A DNA stretch of 64,000 bases from Aquimarina acroporae (GCF_023195925.1 NZ_JALPRE010000011.1:186001-250000), one strand, 5' to 3'. Shown: positions 9,375 through 18,484, counted from the first letter of the stretch. Notes: generated from the sequence alone by a model not told the origin. Program-made: numbers and translations.

Positions 9375-10832
9375 TTATTCTCTGGGAAATTTTACCTTAA
9401 AAACGGTGCCTTTCCCTTCTTGGGATGTAAAGGTAATACTTCCTTTGTAGGTTTCCACAATATTTTTCACCATTCCTAATCCAAGCCCCATTCCACTAGA
9501 TTTTGTGGTAAATTTTGGTTCAAAAATTCTCTTTTTATTCTCCTCGCTCATACCTACCCCATTATCTGCTACCGTGATAATTACTTCCTCATTCTCGGTA
9601 AACACATTTACAATAATTTTAGGCACTCTATCTTGAGGAATGGCTTGGGTTGCGTTCTTAACCAAATTGGTCACCACTCGTATCAATTGTGTGCGGTCAA
9701 ATTTGGCAATAATCTCCTCTCGCCCTGAAGGAAATACAATATAATCCTCATTAAAAATATCAAGCGCCAGCCCAACAATTTTTACCACATCCAGAGTTTC
9801 ACTTTTTTGCGCTGGCATTTGAGCAAAATTAGAAAACGCCGAAGCGATAGAACTCATGGTATCTATTTGCTGAATAAGGGTATTACTATATTCTTGTATT
9901 TTCTGATTGATATTTGGGTCTGTAGGATCAAATTTTCGCTGAAAACTCTGCACCGTTAATCGCATAGGTGTCAACGGGTTTTTAATTTCATGCGCTACCT
10001 GTTTTGCCATTTCTCTCCACGCTGCCTCTCGTTCACTTTTGGCAAGCATAGCGGCACTTTCTTCTAGTTCATCGATCATGCTATTATACGCATTAACCAA
10101 AGAGTGAATTTCATCACTGGCATCACCAATTTCAATTCTTTTGTTTCGCTTATCAAGACGGGTTTGATCTATTGTTTCTGAAATTGATTTAAGAGATCTG
10201 GTAATGTACTTAGACAGAAAATAAGCCAAAGCGATAGCTATAATCAACATTAAAAGATATACCTGTCCTACACGTTGCAAAAACTCTATCAGTTCCCTTG
10301 TGATAAGATCATCATCTTCGAGATACGGAAGGTTAAGAATACCCAACGGTTTGGATCTTGTATCTGTGATATAGGTGTAAGATGTTAAAAACTTCTCACC
10401 GTTTTTTTCTGACTTTACAAGATACTTTTTATCATACAAAGATGCCAGCGTATCAAGAATAAGAGGACTTAGTTGTTTATGTATGGTGTCTTTCGGAAAA
10501 ATACCCTCAGAACCGATCAAAAGTTCACCAGATAGACTATAAATATTTATGGGTAGAGAGTGTTCTTCTGCTATTTGATAAATCTTTTGTCTGTATGCAA
10601 ATATTCTGGAAAGATGCTCTTCATCTATAGGATAAGTAGTGCTGCGCAATGCGTTATCTATTGCTATTTGAATTCTACTCTCTTTTCGTTCTAATCGTTC
10701 TTGGTGATATTCTTCGGCTTCTTCTTTATATTGATAAATAGATACCGCAGCAATTAAAATCGAAGCCAATAGTACCAATACTGTCATTGAGATGAATATT
10801 CTGGTACGTAGAGAGAGTTGTAATAGCTTCAT
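9375..10832 (-). CDS. Orphan sensor histidine kinase (NtrY-like)
   Basis: A 485-residue membrane kinase. TM1 about 10-32, an extracytoplasmic sensor of about 155 residues, TM2 about 190-208, HAMP about 205-260, and HisKA about 268-330 with phosphoacceptor H281 in 'VAHEIKNPLTPMR'. The ATPase domain about 375-485 shows N box 'NLVKNATQAI', G1 'DNGVGMS' and G2 'GMGLGLGMV'. The 'HEIKNPLTP' form resembles NtrY kinases, but no response regulator gene lies nearby, so the partner is elsewhere. Divergent from the ABC ATPase gene across 91 bp. Confidence 0.9.
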   Translation of the reverse strand: MKLLQLSLRTRIFISMTVLVLLASILIAAVSIYQYKEEAEEYHQERLERKESRIQIAIDNALRSTTYPIDEEHLSRIFAYRQKIYQIAEEHSLPINIYSLSGELLIGSEGIFPKDTIHKQLSPLILDTLASLYDKKYLVKSEKNGEKFLTSYTYITDTRSKPLGILNLPYLEDDDLITRELIEFLQRVGQVYLLMLIIAIALAYFLSKYITRSLKSISETIDQTRLDKRNKRIEIGDASDEIHSLVNAYNSMIDELEESAAMLAKSEREAAWREMAKQVAHEIKNPLTPMRLTVQSFQRKFDPTDPNINQKIQEYSNTLIQQIDTMSSIASAFSNFAQMPAQKSETLDVVKIVGLALDIFNEDYIVFPSGREEIIAKFDRTQLIRVVTNLVKNATQAIPQDRVPKIIVNVFTENEEVIITVADNGVGMSEENKKRIFEPKFTTKSSGMGLGLGMVKNIVETYKGSITFTSQEGKGTVFKVKFPRE

Positions 10833-10881
10833 AGTATATTTTGATAGGTAAATATAGCAAATATCACACCAAAATAGCTTC

Positions 10882-10909
10882 TTGTCTCACTGCGTATTGC
10901 TTAAATTTG
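10882..10909 (+). promoter_or_regulatory. Bacteroidetes-type promoter for the ABC ATPase gene
   Basis: TTG at 10882-10884, a 17-bp spacer, then TAAATTTG at 10902-10909. This is a full match to the -7 consensus TAnnTTTG with an acceptable -33 element. The ATG is at 10924, so the expected leader is only about 8-10 nt. Confidence 0.65.
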
Positions 10910-10923
10910 ACTAGCTTTACGCT

Positions 10924-12615
10924 ATGGATGAAAATATCATACTCTCAGTAAAAGACCTTTGTATCTCGTTTTTCTCTGACAACAAGGAAAATCAGGTACT
11001 GCATGATATTTCTTTTAACATCTATAAAAATGAAATCTTGGGTGTTGTTGGAGAGTCTGGAAGCGGAAAATCTGTTGCTTCATTGGCTATTTTAGGATTA
11101 CTTCCGAATAAAATTTCGAAAATATCTAAAGGAGATATTGTCTACAACGGAATATCCCTACCAACATTAACCGAAAAGGAATTTAGAACGATACGAGGTA
11201 ATGAAATAGCTATGATTTTTCAAGAACCTATGAGTTCTTTAAACCCATCTATGAAGTGTGGGAAACAGGTGGCAGAAATATTATTGCAGCACACTTCGCT
11301 TTCTAAAGCCGATGCTCGTTCTGAAGCAATTTCTCTTTTTACAAAGGTTAAATTACCCGATCCTGAAAAAGCTTTTCGATCCTACCCGCATGAATTGAGT
11401 GGTGGCCAGAAACAACGTATCATGATTGCGATGGCCATTGCCTGTAAACCAAAATTACTTATTGCCGATGAACCTACAACTGCCTTAGATGTTACGGTTC
11501 AAAAAGAAATTATAGCTTTACTCAAAAGTCTGCAGCATGAGTATAAAATGAGTGTTTTATTCATTTCACATGATCTTTCGCTTGTTTCAGAAATTGCAGA
11601 TCACGTTTTAGTAATGTATCAAGGGAAAAAAGTAGAGTATGGACCGGTATCACATATTTTTAAATCACCAGAAAAAGATTATACCAAAGCCCTTATTAAT
11701 GCACGTCCTACTTTAGATGTTCGGTTTAAAACACTACCAACTATTTCCGATTTTTTAGCTGATGTCGAGCCGTCTCATGAAATTATAACCCAGGAGCAGC
11801 GTCAAAAACATCATACAGAACTGTATAAAAATCCTCCACTACTCGAAGTGCATAATGTAGAAAAAACCTATTTTTCTAAAGTTGGTTTTTTTGGCAAAAC
11901 AGAATTCAAAGCAGTAGATGATGTAAGTTTTAAGCTATATGAAGGGGAGACATTAGGCTTAGTAGGAGAATCTGGTTGCGGAAAATCTACATTGGGAAAT
12001 ACCATATTGCAACTTGATAAAGCAGACAAAGGTCAAATCATCTATAAAGGTCAGGATATCACCCAACTCTCTTCTTCAGAAATAAGAAACTTAAGAAAAG
12101 AAATTCAACTTATTTTTCAAGATCCATTCGCTTCCCTCAATCCCAGGCTAACAGTTGGAAAAGCCATTATAGAACCTATGCAAGCTTATGGACTATATAC
12201 CAATGATACCGAAAGAAAAGAAAAAGTAATAGAATTACTTTTACAAGTAGGGCTTAATGAAGAGCATTTTAATAGATATCCTCATGAATTTAGTGGTGGG
12301 CAACGACAACGAATAGGTATTGCCAGAACTATTGCTCTACAACCCAAACTTATTGTTTGTGATGAATCGGTAAGTGCCCTAGATATTTCTGTGCAAGCAA
12401 AAGTGCTTAATTTATTAAATGATTTGAAAGAAAGATTTGGATTCACCTATATATTCATATCACACGATCTGGCAGTAGTAAAATATATGTCTGATCAGTT
12501 ATTGGTTATGAATCAAGGAAAAATTGAGGAATACGGTGATGCAGACCAAATTTATGAAAATCCCAAAAAGGCTTATACCAAAAAACTAATTGATGCCATT
12601 CCTAAAGGGCAATAA
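10924..12615 (+). CDS. Dual ABC ATPase, oligopeptide/dipeptide transporter type
   Basis: A 563-residue protein with two complete ABC domains in tandem. The first has Walker A GESGSGKS at 43-50, signature LSGGQKQR and Walker B 'LLIADEPTTALD'. The second has GESGCGKST at about 350, signature FSGGQRQR and 'LIVCDESVSALD'. Oligopeptide-family C-terminal extensions follow each ('KDYTKALI', 'KAYTKKLI'). This matches YejF-like fusions that energise peptide or nickel import through partner permeases. No permease or binding protein is adjacent, so its partners are encoded elsewhere. In the second Walker B motif, ESVSALD replaces the more usual EPTSALD; the catalytic Glu is kept. Confidence 0.9.
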   Translation: MDENIILSVKDLCISFFSDNKENQVLHDISFNIYKNEILGVVGESGSGKSVASLAILGLLPNKISKISKGDIVYNGISLPTLTEKEFRTIRGNEIAMIFQEPMSSLNPSMKCGKQVAEILLQHTSLSKADARSEAISLFTKVKLPDPEKAFRSYPHELSGGQKQRIMIAMAIACKPKLLIADEPTTALDVTVQKEIIALLKSLQHEYKMSVLFISHDLSLVSEIADHVLVMYQGKKVEYGPVSHIFKSPEKDYTKALINARPTLDVRFKTLPTISDFLADVEPSHEIITQEQRQKHHTELYKNPPLLEVHNVEKTYFSKVGFFGKTEFKAVDDVSFKLYEGETLGLVGESGCGKSTLGNTILQLDKADKGQIIYKGQDITQLSSSEIRNLRKEIQLIFQDPFASLNPRLTVGKAIIEPMQAYGLYTNDTERKEKVIELLLQVGLNEEHFNRYPHEFSGGQRQRIGIARTIALQPKLIVCDESVSALDISVQAKVLNLLNDLKERFGFTYIFISHDLAVVKYMSDQLLVMNQGKIEEYGDADQIYENPKKAYTKKLIDAIPKGQ

Positions 12616-12617
12616 AA

Positions 12618-12650
12618 AAACCTGTTAAGCTTAAGCAGGTTAACAGGTTT
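12618..12650. terminator. Bidirectional terminator
   Basis: Perfect 11-bp inverted repeat AAACCTGTTAA / TTAACAGGTTT (12618-12628 and 12640-12650) around an 11-nt loop. The minus strand has a seven-T run after the stem. It lies 2 bp after the ABC ATPase stop and downstream of the minus-strand CoA-transferase region and the small ORF at 12697. Confidence 0.75.
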
Positions 12651-12696
12651 AATTCATCGCGACTTGGGGAGGTTGCGATTGATTAACAACAAAAAA

Positions 12697-12798
12697 TCAC
12701 ATCAACAAAAATACTTTTTTCGCTAAATACATACAGTTTGAAAGTAATTCCATAGTTGGTTTAACTGACTTCTGTAAACGATTTATACGCTTTTTCAT
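12697..12798 (-). CDS. Possible 33-residue small protein
   Basis: An ATG-initiated ORF of 33 codons in a 540-bp stretch otherwise free of genes. The peptide starts MKKRINRLQK, is strongly basic at the N-terminus, has one Cys (residue 22) and ends in a hydrophobic run (VFLLM). Its stop lies 47 bp before the bidirectional terminator at 12618-12650, in the right orientation. No clear promoter or ribosome-binding site was found. It could instead be chance inside the 3' untranslated region of the CoA-transferase operon. Confidence 0.3.
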   Translation of the reverse strand: MKKRINRLQKSVKPTMELLSNCMYLAKKVFLLM

Positions 12799-13154
12799 AA
12801 TAGGGACAATATTGTGTGGGTTAATAATTAGTCTAGTTCTTAAAAAACAATGTGTTTTAGGGGGCATTATTTTCTAAGGGGACACTAATATGCAAAAAAA
12901 AATCAATAAACACGTTTAAAGACCTAATAAATCGACAAAATACTCAAAATTTTAACATTTTACTTTCAGAAGCTTGTTTTTACAGGTTAAAGTAAAGGTT
13001 TAAGGTAATAGGAATCTTATCGAAAGAGTAGTATTTTTCTTTCAAAATTGAGTTTGCGTGTGTGTAAAACTATAAACGATCATTTATCTAAATTATTATC
13101 CGTTATGTTTCAATTATTATTCGTTACCCTGTAATTAGGATTAGAATTCTATAC
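12799..13154. other. Intergenic stretch with a 15-bp direct repeat
   Basis: No convincing gene. The AT-rich sequence contains two near-identical 15-mers, AATTATTATCCGTTA (13091-13105) and AATTATTATTCGTTA (13112-13126), 21 bp apart and just beyond the stop of the CoA-transferase B gene. Nothing else is recognisable. Confidence 0.5.
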
Positions 13155-13808
13155 TCATATGGTCATTTCAGGAATTTCTCCTTCGATAATCAATTTTCCT
13201 TCGGTTGCATTTTCTATTTCTTCTACACTAACCCCAGGAGCTCTTTCTAAAAGTTTGAATCCATCTTCGGTTATTTCCATCAAAGCTAAATTGGTAACAA
13301 CCTTTTTTACACAGTTTACTCCTGTAAGCGGAAGAGAGCATTTCTTCAATAACTTAGATTTCCCTGCTTTATTGGTATGCATCATGGCAACTATGATATT
13401 TTCAGCACTTGCCACTAGGTCCATTGCACCTCCCATACCTTTTACCATTTTGCCCGGGATCTTCCAGTTTGCGATATCTCCACTTTCAGATACTTCCATA
13501 GCGCCTAAAATAGTTAGATCGACATGTTGCCCTCTAATCATGCTAAAACTTGTAGCAGAGTCAAAAAACGAAGCTCCAGGCATGGTGGTAATGGTTTGCT
13601 TACCTGCATTAATTATATCTGCGTCTTCTTCGCCCTCAAAAGGAAATGGTCCCATTCCTAATACGCCATTCTCACTCTGAAATTCTACATCTATTCCCTG
13701 CGGTATGTAATTTGCGACCAGAGTAGGGATACCTATACCAAGATTTACAAAATATCCATCCTGCAATTCTTTGGCAATACGTTTTGCTATTCCGTTTTTA
13801 TCTAGCAT
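13155..13808 (-). CDS. scoB: 3-oxoacid CoA-transferase subunit B
   Basis: A 217-residue beta subunit of a family I CoA-transferase. The catalytic glutamate is E46 in 'SENGVLGMGP', the family active-site motif. 'YFVNLGIGIPTL' and 'GGAMDLVASAENIIVAM' are other conserved blocks. With subunit A it moves CoA between succinyl-CoA and acetoacetate (ketone-body or branched-chain breakdown) in the cytosol. Unlike most genomes, the partner gene is not adjacent: a zinc-ribbon membrane protein and a peroxiredoxin lie in between. The start ATG is 2 bp after the upstream stop. Confidence 0.92.
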   Translation of the reverse strand: MLDKNGIAKRIAKELQDGYFVNLGIGIPTLVANYIPQGIDVEFQSENGVLGMGPFPFEGEEDADIINAGKQTITTMPGASFFDSATSFSMIRGQHVDLTILGAMEVSESGDIANWKIPGKMVKGMGGAMDLVASAENIIVAMMHTNKAGKSKLLKKCSLPLTGVNCVKKVVTNLALMEITEDGFKLLERAPGVSVEEIENATEGKLIIEGEIPEMTI

Positions 13809-13810
13809 AA

Positions 13811-14152
13811 TTATCTTCTTCTAATTTTATACGAATTAAAGCTACTAATCGATTTGTTTTCTTGAACCCACATCAAAAAAGGTATTCCAAAAGTAATGGT
13901 ACCTATCAATCCGAAATACATAAATAAAACACAAGTTACCACTGCACTTATAACAAAAGCAACAAGCATTTTACGGCTGTCAACCACAGCATCAATTCTA
14001 TTAATATGTTTTTTATCTAATTTACCACAATAGTCACAATTCACATCAACCTCATCCCCTACTTTCATTTGCAGCTCTCCTCTTGTTGCTGTAACTGGAG
14101 TATACTTATTTTGCTTCTTGCATCCAGAACATGTGTATTCCAACCTCATCAA
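13811..14152 (-). CDS. Small zinc-ribbon membrane protein
   Basis: A 113-residue protein with two adjacent Met codons at the start. Residues about 7-45 carry two CxxC pairs ('CSGCKK' and 'CDYCGK'), a zinc-ribbon pattern. One or two hydrophobic helices follow at about 57-95. The C-terminus is short and basic ('SYKIRRR'). The fold is seen, the function is not known. It lies between the peroxiredoxin and CoA-transferase B genes with gaps of 9 and 2 bp, so it is surely cotranscribed with them. Confidence 0.7.
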   Translation of the reverse strand: MMRLEYTCSGCKKQNKYTPVTATRGELQMKVGDEVDVNCDYCGKLDKKHINRIDAVVDSRKMLVAFVISAVVTCVLFMYFGLIGTITFGIPFLMWVQENKSISSFNSYKIRRR

Positions 14153-14161
14153 TCCCCTGTA

Positions 14162-14803
14162 TTAATTCAAATTAGGTTGCGGAGTCATTCTCAAATAAGG
14201 TTTAATTTCTTTGTGCCCTTTTGGAAAAAGTCCCGGAATTTCTTCATTGGTTACCGAAGGAACAATAACACAATCATCACCTTCATTCCAGTTTGCTGGA
14301 GTTGCTACTTTATGATATGCTGTTAATTGTAAAGAATCGATAACTCGTAGTAATTCATCAAAATTACGTCCTGTAGAAGCTGGATATGTAATGGTAAGCT
14401 TTACTTTTTTACTTGGGTCAATTACAAAAACCGATCTTACGGTAAGCTGACTATCTGCATTTGGGTGAATCATATCGTATAACTCAGACACCTTTCTATC
14501 TTCATCTGCTATTATTGGGAAATTAACTGTAGTTTTTTGAGTTTCATTAATATCCTTTATCCATCCGTGGTGTGATTCTAGGCCGTCTACACTTAGCGCA
14601 GCCACTTTCACATTACGTTTGTTGAATTCTTCTGTATACTTAGCTACTGTTCCTAGTTCTGTTGTACAAACTGGTGTGTAATCTGCAGGGTGCGAAAAAA
14701 GCACTCCCCAGCTATCTCCTAACCAGTTATGAAAATCGATTTCTCCCTCTGTAGTTTTTGCTGTAAAGTTTGGAGCTTCATCTCCTAATCTTAATGTGGC
14801 CAT
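14162..14803 (-). CDS. 1-Cys peroxiredoxin (Prx6 type)
   Basis: A 213-residue thiol peroxidase. The peroxidatic Cys is C46 in 'HPADYTPVCTTE' and the conserved Arg is in 'LTVRSVFVIDP'. The long C-terminal extension with 'TPANWNEGDDCVIVPS' places it in the Prx6/1-Cys group rather than the AhpC group. It reduces hydrogen peroxide and organic hydroperoxides in the cytoplasm. It sits inside the CoA-transferase gene set, 33 bp after subunit A and 9 bp before the zinc-ribbon gene. Confidence 0.93.
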   Translation of the reverse strand: MATLRLGDEAPNFTAKTTEGEIDFHNWLGDSWGVLFSHPADYTPVCTTELGTVAKYTEEFNKRNVKVAALSVDGLESHHGWIKDINETQKTTVNFPIIADEDRKVSELYDMIHPNADSQLTVRSVFVIDPSKKVKLTITYPASTGRNFDELLRVIDSLQLTAYHKVATPANWNEGDDCVIVPSVTNEEIPGLFPKGHKEIKPYLRMTPQPNLN

Positions 14804-14836
14804 AATTGTTATGTTTTTGGTTTTAAAAGTATCTTA

Positions 14837-15547
14837 TTATTCTTTTTTACGAACGGTTCGTTGTTCGATTCGTTTTTCATATTTCTCTCCCTTAAAGATT
14901 CTTTGCACAAAGATTCCTGGAATATGAATATGATCTGGGTCCAGACTACCCGCGGGGACAAGCTCTTCGACCTCGGCAACCGTAATTTTGGCCGCTCCTG
15001 CCATACACGGGTTAAAGTTTCTTGCTGTTCCTTTAAAAATCAAATTACCTGCTTCATCTCCCTTCCAGGCTTTTACAAATGCAAAATCAGCTTGAAATGC
15101 ATGCTCCAGAACATACATTTTACCGTTGAATTCTCGAGTCTCTTTTCCTTCTGCTACTTCTGTACCATATCCTGCAGGTGTATAGAACGCAGGAAAACCT
15201 CCTTGCGCAGCTCTGCACCGTTCGGCCAATGTACCTTGCGGTATAAGCTCAACGTCTAATTCGCCACTTAGCATTTGACGTTCAAACTCATCATTCTCCC
15301 CTACATAGGAAGACACCATTTTTTTGATCTGTTTTTTTTGAAGAAGAAGCCCTAAACCAAAGTCATCTACTCCTGCATTATTAGAAATACAAGTGAGTCC
15401 CTTAATATTTAGCTTTACTAATTCTGCAATTGCATTTTCAGGAATTCCGCAGAGTCCAAATCCCCCAAGCATAAAGGTCATATCGTTCTTTACCCCTGAT
15501 AAAGCTTCGGTAACATTGGGTACCGTTTTACGAATCATATTGTTCAA
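14837..15547 (-). CDS. scoA: 3-oxoacid CoA-transferase subunit A
   Basis: A 236-residue alpha subunit of a family I CoA-transferase, with the glycine-rich '[15 protein letters not shown]' CoA-binding motif and '[14 protein letters not shown]'. The C-terminus holds '[22 protein letters not shown]', conserved in the SCOT/ScoA family. It pairs with the subunit B gene at 13155-13808. The upstream gap to the PBP gene (about 90 bp) contains repeated AGTACT sequences (15564-15569 and 15578-15583) on AT-rich sequence, a possible promoter region. Confidence 0.92.
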   Translation of the reverse strand: MNNMIRKTVPNVTEALSGVKNDMTFMLGGFGLCGIPENAIAELVKLNIKGLTCISNNAGVDDFGLGLLLQKKQIKKMVSSYVGENDEFERQMLSGELDVELIPQGTLAERCRAAQGGFPAFYTPAGYGTEVAEGKETREFNGKMYVLEHAFQADFAFVKAWKGDEAGNLIFKGTARNFNPCMAGAAKITVAEVEELVPAGSLDPDHIHIPGIFVQRIFKGEKYEKRIEQRTVRKKE

Positions 15548-15637
15548 ATTTTATCGAAATAAAAGTACTAAAAAAATAGTACTATATCGTTTGAACTATG
15601 ATGGTTTTACGAATAATTTAATAGTTATAAGGAAGTA

Positions 15638-17989
15638 CTACATTGAGAATTCATCATCAATATTCTCTTCTTGTACATTGCTCTTTTTAAACTCTTCACA
15701 ATCTACCTCAATCGTTAAGGTTTCTGGTTTTGGAAATGCATCTTTTGAAACTTTTAGGGTCTCATCTTCATAGCATTTTCTCATAAACAATGCCCAAATT
15801 GGTAATGCCATGGCAGCACCCTGACCATACCTAGTAGTTCTAAAATGCGTGGCACGGTCATCACCTCCAACCCATACTCCAGTACAAAGGTTAGGCACAA
15901 TACCCATAAACCAACCATCACTTTGGTTTTGAGTGGTTCCTGTTTTACCAGCAATAGGGTTATTAAATTGATATGGGTGTCCCGTTACTACCGCCTTAAT
16001 ATCTTCTCTGTTGGAAGGTCCTGAACGTAATCTAGCACCAGAACCATATTGTGTAACTCCCTCCATTAGGTTAATAGTTACATAGGCAGCTTCTTTACTA
16101 ATCACGTCTCTAGTTTCAGGAACAAATTGATACAAAGTAGCCCCATTTTTATCTTCTATGCTCGTGATCATAACAGGTTTGGTATATATCCCTTGATTTG
16201 CAAAAGTACTGTAAGCTCCTACCATTTCAGATAGCTTTAAATCTACCGATCCCAAAGCTATAGATGCAACACCTATAATTTCTGATTCAACGCCTGCCTT
16301 GTCGGCCAAACGCACAATAGGTTCTGGACCAATTCTATCCATTAATCTAGCAGAAATAGTATTCACAGATTTTGCCAGAGCCGTTTTAAGGCTCATATAA
16401 CCAGTGTACTCAGCATTATCATTTCGTGGAGTCCAATCTTTCTCTACTACTCCATGAGATCCTACTGGGATGGTAATTTGCGACAATGGTAAGGTGTCAC
16501 AAGGAGAGAGTTTTAATTGATCTATAGCGGTCGCATAAACAAAAGGCTTAAATGTAGACCCTACCTGGCGTGCTCCCTGATACACATGGTCATACTGGAA
16601 GTGCTTGTAGTTGACTCCGCCCACCCAAGCCTTAACATGACCTGTTTGTGGCTCCATAGACATTAAACCTGAACGTAAGAACTTCTTATAATATAAAATG
16701 GAGTCTTTTGGAGTCATTATAGTATCTATTTCTCCTTTCCAACTAAAGATTTTCATGTCGGTTTTCTTATCAAAAGACGCCAAAATCTCCTTTTCGCTCT
16801 TTCCTTCATCCAACATTTTCTTTCTTCTTGCTGAAGTTCGTATTGCTCTTTTTACAATGCCTTCTACCTCGGCTTTGGTGATATCTCTAAACGGGCTCGT
16901 CTTATTGTTTTTTTCCTGTTTGTCAAATTCTTTCTGAAGGTTAGACATGTGCTCTTTAGTAGCTTCTTCTGCATATTTTTGCATTCTAGAATCTATCGTC
17001 ACATTAATTCTAAGTCCGTCTCTATAAATATTAAAAAATTCTGGATCTCCTTCTTCATTTTCTCCCTTAGGGTTTTCTTTTACCCATTTCGACATCCAAC
17101 TCCTTACATATTCTCTAAAATATGTTGCCGTGCCATCAGAATGCCCTTCTGGAGCATAGTCTAATTTTAATGGTAATTGCTGTAGACTGTCTTTTTCGAC
17201 TTCGGTAATATATTCATACTTTGCCATTTGGCTAAGCACCACATCTCTTCGGTCTTTTACCATTTCTGGTCTTCTAAGTGGGTTAAAAAGTGAAGAGTTT
17301 TTTAGCATTCCCACTAAAACAGCAGCTTCTTCAATTTTAAGATTTTTCGGAGTATCTCTATTAAAATAGATTCTTGACGCCGAGCTTATACCGATGGCTT
17401 GATTTAGGAAATCGTATTTATTAAGATACATCGTCATGATTTCCTTTTTGGTGTATTGTCGCTCTAATCGAGTAGCGATTACCCATTCCTGTATTTTTTG
17501 CAGGTATCTTTCAAATTTATTTTTAGAACCTCCTGTAAACAACTGCTTTGCCAACTGCTGAGAAATGGTACTTGCCCCTCCTTTACTCCCTAAAAATATA
17601 AAAGCTCTTAGAGTACCTCTAGCATCGATACCTGAGTGGTCGTAGTATCTTGCATCTTCGGTAGCAACCAATGCATTTACCAAATGCTGCGGAAGATCTT
17701 CATAATCAACCGGAGTTCTATTTTCTTTGAAAAATGTTCCTATCTGTACCCCATCAGAAGAGATAATTTGTGTAGCAAGATCATTTTGAGGGTTTTCTAA
17801 CTCTTTAAACTGAGGCATTTCTCCAAATGCCCCCCAACTTGCTAAAAGAAAAAGTAGGACAATAAGAAGAATTCCTGATGCAAATGTGATCCAAAATCCC
17901 TTTATAAAAGTAAGTGTACTTACTGCTTTAGTTTTAGACTTGGTTGTTCTTTTCTTACTCGATTTTGATTTGGGTGTTGCCTTTGCCAT
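15638..17989 (-). CDS. Class A penicillin-binding protein 1A
   Basis: A 783-residue bifunctional peptidoglycan synthase. Basic N-terminal tail, TM about 32-53, GT51 glycosyltransferase about 70-250 with catalytic Glu in 'ATEDARYYDHSGID' (E111) and 'GASTISQQLAKQL'. The transpeptidase domain about 430-740 has the SxxK motif in 'VGSTFKPF', SxN in 'AKSVNTIS' and 'GKTGTTQNQSDGWF'. It polymerises glycan strands and crosslinks them in the periplasm. The gene abuts gldH (ATG one base after the gldH stop). The acidic C-terminal tail ('EENIDDEFSM') is short. Confidence 0.95.
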   Translation of the reverse strand: MAKATPKSKSSKKRTTKSKTKAVSTLTFIKGFWITFASGILLIVLLFLLASWGAFGEMPQFKELENPQNDLATQIISSDGVQIGTFFKENRTPVDYEDLPQHLVNALVATEDARYYDHSGIDARGTLRAFIFLGSKGGASTISQQLAKQLFTGGSKNKFERYLQKIQEWVIATRLERQYTKKEIMTMYLNKYDFLNQAIGISSASRIYFNRDTPKNLKIEEAAVLVGMLKNSSLFNPLRRPEMVKDRRDVVLSQMAKYEYITEVEKDSLQQLPLKLDYAPEGHSDGTATYFREYVRSWMSKWVKENPKGENEEGDPEFFNIYRDGLRINVTIDSRMQKYAEEATKEHMSNLQKEFDKQEKNNKTSPFRDITKAEVEGIVKRAIRTSARRKKMLDEGKSEKEILASFDKKTDMKIFSWKGEIDTIMTPKDSILYYKKFLRSGLMSMEPQTGHVKAWVGGVNYKHFQYDHVYQGARQVGSTFKPFVYATAIDQLKLSPCDTLPLSQITIPVGSHGVVEKDWTPRNDNAEYTGYMSLKTALAKSVNTISARLMDRIGPEPIVRLADKAGVESEIIGVASIALGSVDLKLSEMVGAYSTFANQGIYTKPVMITSIEDKNGATLYQFVPETRDVISKEAAYVTINLMEGVTQYGSGARLRSGPSNREDIKAVVTGHPYQFNNPIAGKTGTTQNQSDGWFMGIVPNLCTGVWVGGDDRATHFRTTRYGQGAAMALPIWALFMRKCYEDETLKVSKDAFPKPETLTIEVDCEEFKKSNVQEENIDDEFSM

Positions 17990-18484
17990 TTATTTAAGGT
18001 TTTGAGCAGGTTCTATTCTAAATCCAATATCTGTTATCCCTTCTAGAGAATGTATTCCATCTACTTCTCCATTTTTACGCATTGCATGCTGTAGGGTAAT
18101 TGTATACTCTCCTTCTTCAGAAAAAGATACATTTTCTTTATACCATAATTTGTTTTCCTTTACATCTGAAAAACCTGTTCCTAACCATTCGCCATTGGGG
18201 GCTGCCATATCATATTCCAAGGTATCTGTAACTACCTTTCCGTTAGGAAATTTCATTTCACTTATCAAAAACAAATTGCTATATCTATAATCATTTGTGT
18301 TTCGAACATTAATAAAAAGATTATAGTTATTCTCTTCGCCAAGTTCTGGTAAAATAAAACTTACTTTCTCGTTCATTTCCCAGGCATCTGCTACTGTTTG
18401 ATATTCATCAAAAATCTGGTTATCATCGCAAGAAACAACCAGTAAGGCTGCACAAATTATAAGTATAAACCTAAGATTTATCAT
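17990..18484 (-). CDS. gldH: Gliding-motility lipoprotein GldH
   Basis: A 164-residue lipoprotein: signal sequence with lipobox ending VVSC (lipidated Cys 19), then a beta-rich domain with 'RNTNDYRYSNLFLISEM' and 'FPNGKVVTDTLEYDMA', which are recognisable GldH features. GldH is one of the Gld proteins needed for gliding and type IX secretion-linked motility in Flavobacteriia; its exact role is unknown. It overlaps the ricT gene end by 14 bp and directly precedes the class A PBP gene; this neighbourhood is common in the family. Confidence 0.85.
   Translation of the reverse strand: MINLRFILIICAALLVVSCDDNQIFDEYQTVADAWEMNEKVSFILPELGEENNYNLFINVRNTNDYRYSNLFLISEMKFPNGKVVTDTLEYDMAAPNGEWLGTGFSDVKENKLWYKENVSFSEEGEYTITLQHAMRKNGEVDGIHSLEGITDIGFRIEPAQNLK

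Noticed and set aside
13159..13680. 173-codon plus-strand ORF opposite scoB
   Set aside because: It lies entirely antisense to a convincing CoA-transferase gene; its Ser/Ile/Pro-rich composition is a mirror of that gene's codons.
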